Positions 34,043 to 49,459 of a stretch of 64,000 nt of DNA are shown piece after piece. Position 1 is the first letter of the stretch; each line of letters begins with the position of its first letter. A model generated the notes under the pieces. The model did no database searches and was not told where the DNA came from. It saw only the letters and a list, made by a program, of their open reading frames with translations. A program made the position numbers and the translations under genes. This DNA is from Mesorhabditis belari. Its lineage: Eukaryota; Nematoda; Chromadorea; Rhabditida; Rhabditidae. Where the stretch lies: the NCBI GenBank assembly GCA_958450365.1, contig CAUEEP010000743.1, positions 9,169,501 through 9,233,500 on the forward strand, in the 5' to 3' direction.

Positions 34043-35305
34043 TTAGGTTGGTGCAGATGAAACTTCCCGTCACGCTTGTTTCTTTACATTTTGGACCTAA
34101 TAAAAAGTTTTTATTGATATATTTGTCTATCTGAAAGTGCGTCTCTTTGCGCGTCTTTTGATATCTAGGACTCATGCGTTTTAATTAATTTGAAGTAATT
34201 TTTAGCTTCTAGAAAATGGTTGACCAAAAATGTCGAGTGCGGGTTTGCTTTTATTGTATGATTTTAAACAAGGCTTGGGGAGTTGGCTGCGGAATCTCAT
34301 CGTGCTCTGTCAAAGCATTCGGCAATGACGTGTTGGCCGAACGTCAATGCCAGACTTGGTTTTTCAGCGCTTCTGAGACGGTGATGAAAGTTTGGAAGAC
34401 GAAAAACGCGGGAATCCGCCTCTGGAAATTGTCAACAACGATGAGTTGAAGAACGCCATCGAATCGGATCCATGCCAGACAACTTGGGAGTTTGCAGAGC
34501 CGTTTGACTCTCGACCATGCAACCATCCTCCGCCATTTGCACGCAATTGGTTGGGCGAGTCGGTGTGGAAAATGGATGCCACATCAGCTCAGCGACCCAA
34601 ACAAGCCGACTCGAGTTACGATGGCTGGAATTCTCGTCCGCCGCGCAAAGACCGCCGGTTTTTCGACTCCATTGTTACGGCGAAGATGAAAGTGGAAATG
34701 TTACGACAACACAACGAGAGCAGCGGTGGTTGGACGCCGGTGAACCCCCAAAACCGACTCCAAAACCGAATATCCACGGAAAAAGGTGATGCTTTGTATT
34801 TGGTGCAGACCGTAGAGTCTCGTGTATTTTGGAGGTGCTGGATTCGGGCCAAAGAGTCACGGCGGATCTCTACAAAGCCCGAATTGAGCCGCGTGAACCA
34901 GGCATTACGTCGTCAAGGCAATAACACGGCGCCTGCGGCATTCCTTCCGATAACGCTCGACCCCACACCCGCGGAGATCACTCAGCAGATCGGGGTGAGG
35001 CTGGGAGTTTCTGCCTCATCCGCCATATAGCCGGACTTGGCCCCATCCGACTACCACTTATTTCGGTCCATGCAGCACTCTTTAGCAGAAAAAAATTCAA
35101 AAACCGCGAAGAAGTTGAAATCTGGGTGTCCAACTTCTTCCCGAGTCGCAGTTGCCCTGAGTTCTTCGAAAAGGGCATCCATTCTCTGCGTGGAAGATGG
35201 CAAAGAGTCATTGATAATGATGGCGAATATCTTTGGACTGAGGTTCTGTTATTAGGATTTTATAATAAATTCTCTTTATGGTTCCAACGGAAGTTTCATT
35301 CATTC
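34043..35305 (+). mobile_element. Mariner element with frameshifted transposase pseudogene
   Basis: The 5' terminus TTAGGTTGGTGCAGATGAAA is preceded by TA. The transposase is spread over three plus-strand frames: N-terminal helix-turn-helix region (AFGNDVLAERQCQTWF; then LEIVNNDELKNAIESDP and TILRHLHAIGWASRCGKW, 34.4-34.6 kb), and a C-terminal part with the third catalytic Asp in DLAPSDYHLFRSMQHSL (35.04 kb) and a WQRVIDNDGEYL end (35.2 kb). The central catalytic region, including the second Asp block, is scrambled or deleted. A degraded 3' terminus may be ACGGAAGTTTCAT near 35290. It is dead. Confidence 0.85.
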
Positions 35306-35950
35306 AAAATAGCAGAATTCATTTCTTTACCCTACAAAAAGTTTCCTTTTTAAGACAATTGCGTGTCAATTTGTATCACCATTTGAAATCTACCCCTCCC
35401 TAAGAGAAAATTTTCAATGCAAAAATACAAATCTCGCTCCTGGCCACTATAAAAAATGTTCTTCATGGTCAATCTAATCGATTACATGTAATTGGAAGAA
35501 AATTCATATATTTCTTCCATTATTTTCTCAACTTAAACAATTCTATTTAACTATACATTTAAATGTGTTCCAAGGGAGATTTCCTTTTCATTTTTCTTTC
35601 CATATGATTAGTAATAATTTTATTTTATTTTTTGATTTGATTTGATTTCTAATACAGACCATGGGATAGAAAATGTGCTATTTTTGTTTTAAAAATGTGC
35701 CTTCTCCTGGTGGAATACTTAAAGAAAATTGATGAGAAGTAGACGGGTTTTTTTGATAGAGTGAGTAGATGACGAATTGTCTGAAAGGGTAAAAACGCCA
35801 AGTTTTACAGGAATTCGTACGGGTTTCTTCGTTTTACACTTCAAAAACAATCATTGTAACATCTATAATGCAAGAACGTGTAATAGTTGTCTCTTGTTTT
35901 CTCATTTCTTGTTGTCAGTTTAACAGTTAGTCACTTGTCACATGGAGATA
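35306..35950. other. Intergenic, no gene seen
   Basis: AT-rich sequence between two mariner-type elements, with no supported coding or RNA feature. Confidence 0.5.
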
Positions 35951-36464
35951 TTAGATTGGAAACTTGAAAGTTGGTACACTTATTCATTGCATTTTTTAGA
36001 AATAACTAGCGCACCAATTAATCTACAGTTTTCACGAATAAAAAGGTTCATTTATTGTCTAAAATAGGCTTTTAATAGCTTTAGAAAAGCTTCGATTTTG
36101 TAGGTTTTTAGGGGGTAAGACGTTGAGGACCCAAAAATGATGAATACTCGATGAAACAATTTGAGCACTTTCTTCCACATAAAACGATTTTAGTGTAAAT
36201 AAAAAAAAGAGAGAGCATAACAATTTAGATAAATAGCTAAATTTTCAGCTAGATCTATTCAGTCGTTTTTATTATAGTTCCATTTGAAGAATTTTCAGAA
36301 AAAAACTCTAATTTCTACTGAAATTCGTTTCAAAAGTTACCCAAATTTCCTTAAGAATGTCTTAAATTAGTTAATATATAACTTTTTATTTAGAGATTTA
36401 GAGAAGTCTAATTCAATTTGGCGTCTTAAATATGTTTTATGGAACTTTCAAGTTACCAATCTAA
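35951..36464. mobile_element. Mariner-type MITE (copy 2 of a ~515-bp family)
   Basis: Left TTAGATTGGAAACTTGAAAG and right CTTTCAAGTTACCAATCTAA are imperfect complements. It shares the subterminal ACCAATTAATCTACAGTTTT block and the length with the 33.45 kb copy, but its outermost sequence differs. Confidence 0.75.
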
Positions 36465-36893
36465 TCGTTTTGGAAAACAAATTTTCTACACGAGCTTTCT
36501 GAAGCTTAGAATCATTTCTAAGCTTCAGATTAGAAATGATTGAGATTAGAAATGACTCTACTTCAGATTAGAAATGACTCTACCGCAACTTTCTTGACTA
36601 TTTTCATTTGAGACTCTACCGCAACTTTCTTTACTATTTGTTATTTTAGAAGTTTGAAAAAATGTAACTTATGAATTCAAAGTTATTTTCTCTTTCTCTT
36701 CCCTCCAGGGAATTCAAAATGCAACGTTCGAATTGGAAATCTCAAAAAATTGAATGATTAAATTAGAGTTTTAGCGAATTTTCGTAACCACGAGGTGTCG
36801 GGCGTCAAAAAAAATTTAGAAACAAAAGCACAAACGAGAAAAAATTGAAAGTTCTTGGATCAAAAAAGTTTAGCTTACATTGAATTCGTTCAA

Positions 36894-38340
36894 ATGTTCA
36901 ATTTATCCGCTCTTGTCATTAGAATGACGATGACCGAGGATCGACTCTTTGCGACGATTGCTCAACCGATCTCCGTCATGAATATTCTATTGAACATTTT
37001 GCTCATTGTGGTGATTCGATTGAAATCGGGAAAAGAGATGAGTGCATATAAACATATACTAACTCTGCAGACACTATTGTCACTGGGATTCGCCTCACTG
37101 CAAGCTGTCTCATTGCCGGTGAGTTCAACTTGAGTTCATCATTTTAAGTACTTTGTAAGTACTTGTAAGTACTTGTTAAGTACTTGTAAGTACTTGTTAA
37201 GTACTTGTAAGTACTTGTTAAGTACTTGTAAGTACTTGTAAGTACTTGTTAAGTACTTGTGTTCAAAAACACTACCAACTGTACTTGAACACCAATAGAA
37301 TACTGTCATTTGAGTGTTTTTATGGTTGAACAATAATACAGTCATAATACGGTCACAGTTACACTCAACTTTCCATTTCCAGTACTGGATCTCCGTCCCA
37401 GGCGCCTTTGTGCTGATGCCAACCGGAATACTTCGGTAAAAAGTCAGCGTTTTCTTTCAAAATCGACTTTTAGTGACACACCCTACGGAGCCTGGGTCTG
37501 TTATGTACTGTGTGGACTCTGTGGAGAAGTGAATGTGATGTTGGCAACGACTTTCCTTTTCAATTACATCAATATGTGCAAGTAATCAATATGTGCATAC
37601 TATCAATGAAAGAACACTCTAGACCATCTCTCAAAATGTATCTCCGATCAACTACTGTAATCCTTGTCGTGGCGTTTGTCCATTTCTCGTTGACGATCAT
37701 TTGGACAGTTGTTGTGGAGATATTTTGTGGCGCTTCTGATACAGTTTACTCGTTGGCAAAAAGAACCGGCTATGGCGAAAAATATTCAGATAACAAAAGG
37801 AGCCTTTATGGGATTTGCACTTGAAGTGAAATTTTGAATTTTGAAAAAAAAATGCAAACGAAATATTTCTCAGAGCACAAAGCAATTGGAGTTTCTCGTT
37901 GGTCTTCTCATTTCGATGACTTTCTTGATGATCGTTTTCTCGATTTGTTCAGCGATCATGATGTTCTGTGGCCTCAAAATCTACACAATGTTAAAGCAGA
38001 ATGGCAGAAGTCGAAAAACGAGATCACTGCAGAGGAAAATCTTCTTTATGTTACTCGTGCAGGTGGGAAAAGGTTAACAGTAAATTTAAGCCAATGATTT
38101 TAGACTTGTTGTCCAATCGTTTTCCTCCAAACGCCATCTTTTTTCAACATTGTCTCAACAGCCACCGGATTTCAACAACGTAAAGAGATTGAGCACAAAA
38201 ATTCATAACTTTTTTCAGCCAACTATTTACCCTTCCCGTTAGCTTTGTTGCTACAATTCTACGCAACCTCGCATTTTTTGTCCACCATTTTATTTATCAA
38301 GGATTATCGCAGATATTTCATTAGCTGCTTTAGAAAGTAG
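36894..38340 (+). CDS. Nematode serpentine chemoreceptor (7TM GPCR)
   Basis: The start is ATG 36894 (MFNLSALVIRM), and the stop at 38338-38340 follows DYRRYFISCFRK. Seven exons in consistent phase give repeated hydrophobic helices: QPISVMNILLNILLIVVIRL (TM1), HILTLQTLLSLGFASL, YWISVPGAFVLMPTG, WVCYVLCGLCGEVNVMLATT, MYLRSTTVILVVAFVHFSLT, QLEFLVGLLISMTFLMIVFS, RKIFFMLLVQTCCPIVFLQT, and LALLLQFYATSHFLSTILFI with the basic C-tail. The layout and the FIKDYRRYF ending are like the Str/Srh/Srd superfamily of putative odorant receptors in sensory cilia. The precise family was not settled. Intron 1 contains a minisatellite. The intron after YINMCK is only about 41 bases and contains a repeat of the preceding exon sequence, so that boundary is less sure. 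Confidence 0.78.
37145..37258. repeat. GTACTTGTAA/GTACTTGTTAA minisatellite
   Basis: About 11 tandem units of AAGTACTTGT(T) lie in intron 1 of the chemoreceptor gene. Confidence 0.92.
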
Positions 38341-39305
38341 GTTTTGAATAGGAAAGTCAAAATAAAATTAGCTCTATTAGTGGATAGACAGTAATAATCT
38401 TGTCTTTGGTACAGTTACATTAACTCTACGAGTACCGTAATCTGGCTGGGTACAGTTGCTCGTAGTATCACTTGACTTGATACCGTAATCCATAAGGGTT
38501 TGTTGGTTCAAATATATACCGTAAGGCACCCTGAGATAGACCAATTTCGTGCTAATTTTAAATGACAGTCTTTTTACGGGGTGGGACAAATGCTACCTTT
38601 TTCGCTGGAAAAGGCCTTAGGAAAGACCGTAGAGCTTCAAAAATGTTTTCATATAAGGGAATCGTATGCGTAGATTCCGAATTTCGACAAATCAGACCTC
38701 GTTGACACGTCAAATTTGGGCTAAAAGGCAAAAACTACGCAACTCAACGTTTTTCTGCAGTTTTTTGCCTTTTAGCCCAAATTTGACGTGTCAACGAGGT
38801 CTGATTTGTTGAAATTCGGAATCTACGCATACGATTCCCCTTATATGAAAACATTTTTTGAAGCTCTACGGTCTTTCCTAAGGCCTTTGCCAGCGAAAAA
38901 AGGTGTGCAAATGTCCAGGTGCGCAAAAAAATCGCATTTGTCCCACCGCCCTTCTTACTTTCAAATTCGACTCTTAAATTCAGACTATGCCATTAGATTT
39001 TCATCCAGTTTTGATAGAGGCACAGTTACAAAATTAAAATTAAAATTAATACGCTATGTAGGACAGTGGGTCGGTACAGAAGTGCGAGCAGTATCGGGAC
39101 GAGTGAATTGAATGTCATGTCGAAGGGAGCAGCGGGTACTGTGTCGAATGCTTGAAGGGATCCAAATTGATTCATCAATATACCCAAATTAATCTCATTT
39201 TTATGCACAAAACCATTTCAGAACTTTGATAAATCTTACTTTGTACAAGCGAGAGAAATGCACAGGACAGAAACAGACACGGTTTTCCAAATAACGCCCA
39301 AAAAT
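38341..39305. other. Intergenic, MITE only
   Basis: Apart from the hairpin MITE at 38578-38950, nothing coding was seen in this stretch downstream of the chemoreceptor gene. Confidence 0.5.
38578..38950. mobile_element. Hairpin MITE, hAT-like (copy 2)
   Basis: GGGGTGGGACAAATGCTACC at the left and the complement of GCATTTGTCCCACCGCC at the right, with long complementary arms (GACCGTAGAGCTTCAAAAAT...). The flanks CTTTTTAC (38570-77) and CTTCTTAC (38951-58) form an 8-bp target duplication with one change. Same family as 10006 and 49889. Confidence 0.88.
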
Positions 39306-40238
39306 GGGGACTACCCAAATCAGCGCGAAAAAATCAGCGCCGCCCATTTCAGCGCCGAGCAAAAAAGCACTAAAAATGCTGATTTCAGCGCCGAATTTTT
39401 CGTGCGAATTGTTGGCGATCGATTAAAGTAAGCTGGTTTTGTTGAATTTTTGCAAGCTTTTGATTTAGATTTTCTTCCGCCAAAGATCAGATCCGACATC
39501 ATTCGAGCAGCGCCTCTTGGTCCGACAATGATTCAGTAAGCGGATCACTGTATAGCACTTTCATGGCATTTGTGCATTTAGAGTTGATCAAATTCGCTAT
39601 GTGAAGCTTCAATTGAGCAGTTTTCGTGCGATCTTCTCAATGTCAATACATTTCTCATCGAACGACTATTTCTGCGGGGTAAATATTTAACGATTTTATA
39701 AGCATAATTACTGTTTGTATCCTATGCTTTTCACAATTTTCAGAATTCAGAAAGTGAATGTTTCCGTCGACATCTCACGATCTCGAGCTTTTTCCAGGTA
39801 GCTTTGCGAGTGTTGTCTGTTCATCTATTTTGTTTTTAGTATCGGGAACATGTGTTTGTGCACATCCGTCACATGCGCGAGTTTTAGCTTTTTTCTTCTT
39901 GTTAACTTTTTCTTCTAGAGCGTCTACTTGATAGTTTCAAACGAGAAGGATGTGGGCAAACCCACCAAAAATTTTCTTACAGCCGCCAAGGATCCGAGAA
40001 TGTCATCGTCGTCGAAAGATCGCTCTTCAAAATGGTAATTTAGGCAAATCAACCGTTGGTCATTTAAAATCTTTGTCTTTATTTGTTCATTGTAAGTGAT
40101 TTTTTTGTTTTGTTGAAAAATTGGTTAATTTATTGTTGTTGAAAAAAATAAAATTTTTCGTAAAACCATAAAAACATGCAAAAGAAGTATAAAGTTGATT
40201 TGGCGCTGAAATGGTCGGCGTTGAATTGCGTAGTCCCC
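39306..40238. mobile_element. 933-bp TIR element carrying a gene fragment
   Basis: Left GGGGACTACCCAAATCAGCG and right (complement) GGGGACTACGCAATTCAACG match over about 40 bases including a shared CATTTCAGCGCC block. The interior holds four exon-like blocks on the plus strand rather than transposase sequence. The flanking A-rich bases prevent a clear target-duplication call. Confidence 0.7.
39469..40038 (+). pseudogene. 5'-truncated multi-exon gene fragment, F-box-like
   Basis: Four exons (39469-39535, 39582-39678, 39744-39797, 39919-40038) are joined by GT-AG introns with all three phases agreeing. They read as about 112 residues starting FLPPKIRSDIIRAAPLG, continuing VDQIRYVKLQLSSF, NSESECFRRHLTISSFFQ and SVYLIVSNEKDVGKPTKNF, and ending KDRSSKW-stop. 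The LPPKIRSDIIR start resembles the F-box core of nematode F-box proteins. No start codon or in-phase upstream exon exists inside the element, so the 5' end looks lost. It may be a captured host gene piece. The F-box reading is an inference from one short motif. Confidence 0.45.
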
Positions 40239-40453
40239 AAAAAATGTCTAGTTGTAAGTGTGTCAGCTACTTGATTGAATATCTTCATCTTATAAATCTC
40301 AAAAATACAAAAAATTGGCTTCCCTCAACAACTACTATAGCACCCAAATTTTAAATGAATTGTTAGTAGTTCGTCACAACCTTTCTTTGTTTTATATTGA
40401 TTTGCGATTTAATTTATGAATACCACTTAATTTTCATGTTATTTAGTTGCGCT

Positions 40454-44706
<4,253 letters not shown>

Positions 44707-45316
44707 ATTGAGCGAGGAACCCTAAAAATTCACATCGCGAAATGAATGCTTATTTTTTTAATTGCTTTGATGAATTTAGAATTTTAATTTTTTATCAACT
44801 GACAATTCAATTGACATGCTTATTTTCTGATTTCAACTTTAATAAATGTTGTTTTTTCAATTCTAAGAATTTTTCGAGATAAGCATTACCAAATATGAAA
44901 GTAAATTGATCCGTTGACAATGCATTAGTTAAGCAAGGCTTAACCACACCATATCTACCTACCTCTAATTGCTCGCACTTGAAATAAAATCAAAAGCTTT
45001 CGTTTGTAATTTGAAAAGAACTGTACCGTAAAAAAAACTACACGCTTCAGCAATATTCTCACAATCAGTTTCCTACGCCTGACGGGGAGAGTGCACAAGA
45101 TTTTACGCTCTATTTACCGTAGCTGTCCCGCTTTTATGTCTTGAATCATTTGTTGAATCAGTAGCGTGGCACTGATTTTAATAAAGTAAATGGTTCCAGT
45201 GAATTCATTTGTTTGGCATTTTTCTTAACTTTTTCAAGCATCTAACTGACGTTGTTGTTCCAGAAAACGAATCTTCTGTCGCTCCCGACATTGTTGATGT
45301 GCGCTTGTTGAAAGGG
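44707..45316. other. Intergenic between ISWI and SMIM7 genes
   Basis: AT-rich, no repeat or gene seen. The last ~75 bases before ATG 45317 are open in frame with SMIM7 (ENESSVAPDIVDVRLLKG) behind a TTCCAG acceptor at 45261-45266. They are either an N-terminal extension or 5' UTR after trans-splicing. Confidence 0.45.
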
Positions 45317-45776
45317 ATGCTATCAGAGCTGATCATCTCAGGCACTCTACTCATTAACGCCTTTGCTGTTCTCAATTTTAAGCTGTAAGTTTAAATATTT
45401 TTTTTTTTGCATTTCTATAGGTATTTGTTTTCTAGAGGAAAAAAGCCCGCTGACGCAAATCATTTCATCGTTGAGAGCGAGGAGAAATCGATCGGTGACA
45501 GGTTGGAATTTGGGTTTTTGCGTTAATTTTTACTATTTTGTAGTAGCACTAATAGTATAAATGTGCGGAAATGGAATAGTTGCGTATGATTGCCATTTTA
45601 AACAAAAAAAAATTACTTTTAGAGCAATAAATGATCAGAAACGAAGCCGTCTACCAATTCACTTTACCAATTAAACTTTTTCATTTAGAATTCGTGAATT
45701 CTTGCTTGCCCTACAATACTTTCGGGTGTTTATTGCTTTTTGGAACGTGTTCATTATCTTTTTGATGATTGTGTAA
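45317..45776 (+). CDS. smim7: Small integral membrane protein 7 (SMIM7) homolog
   Basis: Three exons encode about 75 residues, the length of animal SMIM7. The first reads MLSELIISGTLLINAFAVLN-FKL, matching the conserved GTLLMNAGAVLNFKL start with its N-terminal membrane segment. The second has KKPADANHFIVESEEKSIGD. The third has REFLLALQYFRVFIAFWNVF followed by IIFLMIV-stop, matching the family's REFLLSLRYFRIFIALWN. The function of the family is poorly known. The stop is 63 bases before the COG4 start, which suggests co-transcription. An in-frame upstream stretch might extend the N-terminus. Confidence 0.9.
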
Positions 45777-45839
45777 GTTTGAAGTAGCATTTTTCGGATT
45801 CAATTGAATAGTTTAGTTTCTTCTCACACTAATTTGTCA

Positions 45840-48800
45840 ATGCCGGAAATGTCAATCGAACCATCTTCACACCGTAAAATTAACGGTGAAGTCACGATTG
45901 CCAATGACTTTCAAAAAGCAAAGCCAACGCCAATCATACAATCGGAATCGGTTAGGGTGAATTTAAATAGTTGTTATTAAAGTCTTTGACAAAACAAAAT
46001 TTGATTTAGTTTTTAGTTTTAGATCACGGTAAATTTGAGTTGTATGGTGTTTGTTTTAGAAACCAACACAGAAGTCAGAATCTCGTCGTCGCAATGCCAA
46101 TCGTAACGCCTCTGATGAGCCGAATCCTTTTGGCATAGATTTTAGCGAAAGGATAGCGCAGCTTAGGTAAGCACTTAAAGTTCTATTTGAATTTTTTTTT
46201 CTTTTAGATCAGAATTGGATTTGAAACACCGAGAAGAGGCCCGTCTGATCAAGGAGATCAACGACAAGATGAGCCAAACAAACTCAGGTGCGGCACACAA
46301 GCTTCGATGCTGTATTTGTATTTTTAGGAAGTGTCGACTTGAACAGAGCTTTCGGGTTGGCTGTTTCCCGTTTGAACAACGCTCTTCTTCTGGTTGAAAC
46401 CGACACAAAACAACTTGCCAACACATTGAAAGTCAATTCAAAATTGGCTGACAGCATCAGTTCAAAGGTTTTATCTTTTTGTTGTGCCTGGTTAATAAAC
46501 TTTTAGGTTTCTTCTTTGGATGAAGCAAAAACTAGAGTCGTTGAGTGCCTTCAACTAGCAGGTTTGTTGGAAGATTTTATTTTGACAACCAGGAAATATT
46601 TTTAGGTGATATGCGTGATTTGGGCGTTTCAAGTGAACAAGTCGATGCGGCAATCAGTGGAGAAGATTTTGAACAAGCTGCACACCATATTCATAGGTAA
46701 TATTCATAGGTGTTGTCCTTTTTCTTAATGTATGTTCTTTCAGGTTTCTTACGCTTGACAAAGCCGTGTTTCAGCTACGTGATTCGTCTGATAAAGGTTG
46801 GGGAAGTGTCCGTGAATCTGAAAAAATAGAAATCCGTACATTTAGAAGCTGGCCAGTCAATTAAACAGAGCTACGATATTTTGACCACGGCAACAGCTCG
46901 TCTAAAAGAAGTGATCACTCGGAGGCTAAACGATGCAGTGGAAAGAAATGATGACGTGCAAATTAAACGGTAAGCAAACATACTGCCTTGATTATAAACC
47001 TTTTGAAAATTATTTTGTTTAGATTTGTTCGCCTTTTCCCACTCATCAACGAGCATTTCACTGGTCTAGAAATCTTTGGACATTATGTATCAAAGCAAAT
47101 TGCGAAACTGGGAGATGAGAGCATTAAGGTTTGCTAAAATTCAAAGCTTGAACTTTTTTATTGACTTTTAAGGTCATGAAAGCTGGAGGAACGAGTGATC
47201 GTTTGGATGTTCTTTATTCAGATACGCTGATTCGATTCTTTGATGGTATGTTTCGACCAGCAGTTTTGTCGATACAGCTCAATTTAGGCGTTGCTTTGAT
47301 CATTGAGACAAGTGATAAGATTATTGCTAATGGATATGGACCCGAGAGGTATTTGGAGTACATCAAAATCTTGCAGGTTTTTACTTTTTACTTTTTAACC
47401 AATGATTTTTTGAGTACATTTTTTAGAATGAGATTGACAAAACTGCTCAAAATGTTGTGAAGGATTTCATCAAAAGTCGGCAATGGGATAGAATTGCAAA
47501 AACAGTGGAGAAATATTTACGCGATCCCGCTCGCGCTACAGGTTTGTAATTTTTAGTCCTTTAGGAAAGCTTAAGCTTGACAAATAGTATTGCTACTTTT
47601 TTTAGAAAAGCCGGATGCGCCAACACTTGACAAATTGTTGAATGAAGTCGTTTTGATGCAATCATTTACGAAGAAGTTCTCCCGTTTCCTTGAGCGCCAA
47701 TTCAACTACATTGAAAATATTCAGGTAGCCATTCCCTAAAATAAAAGACCAAAATTTTCTTTTAGAAAGAACTAACAGATGATTCTGGAGATACAAACTC
47801 AAAGAAAGCGGAAGCGGAGAGCATCCAAATTGAGAAACGAAAACAGAAACTAGCGAAGTTGCTAAATGAAAGTTATCTTGGATCCAGCATGCAGGTAATA
47901 TAAAATTTAAAGCATGAAGAACCTCTTGTTGCCAGGATATCACCAGCAAGTACATTCAACTTGAGCACTTTTACATGTTGGAAACGATCAACAAGGCTAT
48001 TAATATGGATCATAAAGAAGATGAGCAAATGAATAGGTAACTTGGAACGCAATTTGTTAAATTGGAGATTTTTTAGTTCTGTGATTGATGATGTGCTTTT
48101 TCTTTGTCGCCGCTCGATTCGTCGTTCTCTTAGTAGCAATTACGTGGATGGAACTTGTGCCGTGATCAATAATGCGTCCATGTTGCTGGAGACGACATTT
48201 TACGAGTACATCTCTGAAACAATAAAGGTGATGACCTAGTTTGCTCATTTTTAAAAATTAAAATTAGTCTGGTTATCCATCAGTCGGCTACGTGGCAGAG
48301 GCCTTCCAAACGGCCCAAACTGCCTACAATGTGTTGCAACACGGAAAATCAACACAAGAGGTTTCATTTTTCATGTTTTTATACCATCTGTTTTAAATTT
48401 GTTAAATTAAGAGTTTCCTACATGACTTACGGTCTAAATATTCTTGAAATTTAGGCCGGACCTGATGCTCAACGTGAACAATTCATCTTGGCTGTCAACA
48501 ATGCCCGTGCTACCTCCGAGCTAATCACCGAACTCAAGGATGGACTCATACCTGAAGCATCAAAATTATTTGTGAGTAAAATTTTGCACATCTTTGAATA
48601 TTGTTATTTTAGAAAGATCCAGTGGCGGCATCAAAATTTGAGCACTCAGTTTCACAATTTGTGGAAATCTCGCACAAAATGTCGAATCTCGCCGATGCCG
48701 GTATAAGCTCGTTGTGTGTGGCGGCGTTTTGTCCAAGAATCAAAACAAGGTAAATCTTTGCGCAACTCAAGTTATTTAATAATGCTTTAGTTGTGATCAG

Positions 48801-49459
48801 TACATTGATTTGAACCATGTGTTGAATGATGACCAACTCTCTGCGTATGAGATGAATCCCTGGGTTGATGGAGGTATTGCGGCAATTGACAAAGTGCTAG
48901 CTCCGTTCCAAGCCTCACTTCATCCGCTAAATTATAAGGTTTACTTTTTTATTTTCATACATTTATTTTTGTTATACTTTAGGCCTTATTGATTTCTTCT
49001 TGTGGTGAATTTTGCAAACAGTTCGAACGTGTCATTTTGAAGTGTTCTTTCAATCGACTTGGTGGCCTATTGTTGGACAAAGAATTTCGGCAAATTACAA
49101 GGTACTTTTTTGCAGTGAATATCTTAAAGCTGATTTTAGTTATTTCTCGGCGATTGGTGGCTGGCCGGCTAGGGAGAAATGTACAAGATTGGCTCAGGTG
49201 TGGTTGCTTGGGTTGTTGTTTTATTGTAATTACTTACTTAGTTTATTAAAAAAATAGAGTTGGGCTAAAAACTAAAAATATGTAATAAAAATTTTAGATT
49301 GTGGCTTTGTTCAATGTGGATAGTGTCGAAGAAGCGTGCGAGCTTTGGAGACAAGCGCCGGCAGCTTTTGTGAGCGAAAGGGAAATACAGAACATTCTCA
49401 CGCGACGTGTCGATTTGCCCACTCAGAATGTCCAACAAGTGATGAAATCTCTTTTGTAA
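45840..49459 (+). CDS. cogc-4: Conserved oligomeric Golgi complex subunit 4 (COG4)
   Basis: COG4 belongs to the COG tethering complex that guides retrograde vesicles within the Golgi. The start is ATG 45840 (MPEMSIEPSSHRKINGEVTI) and the stop is at 49457-49459 after QQVMKSLL. About 18 exons read through cleanly to roughly 800 residues, close to human COG4 (785). Landmarks in order: heptad-rich N-terminus (RSELDLKHREEARLIKEIND, 46.2 kb); AISGEDFEQAAHHIHRFLTL-DKAVFQLRD (46.66-46.8 kb) like [41 protein letters not shown] (47.03 kb); YGPERYLEYIKILQ; SMQDITSKYIQLEHFYMLET (47.9 kb); SSVIDDVLFLCRRSIRRSLS (48.07 kb); and the C-terminal CSFNRLGGLLLDKEFRQIT (49.04 kb). No break was found. Confidence 0.95.

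Noticed and set aside
34392..35030. 212-codon open frame as a host gene
   Set aside because: Only parts of it match mariner transposase, with the matching continuing in other frames. It is a composite frame over a broken transposon.
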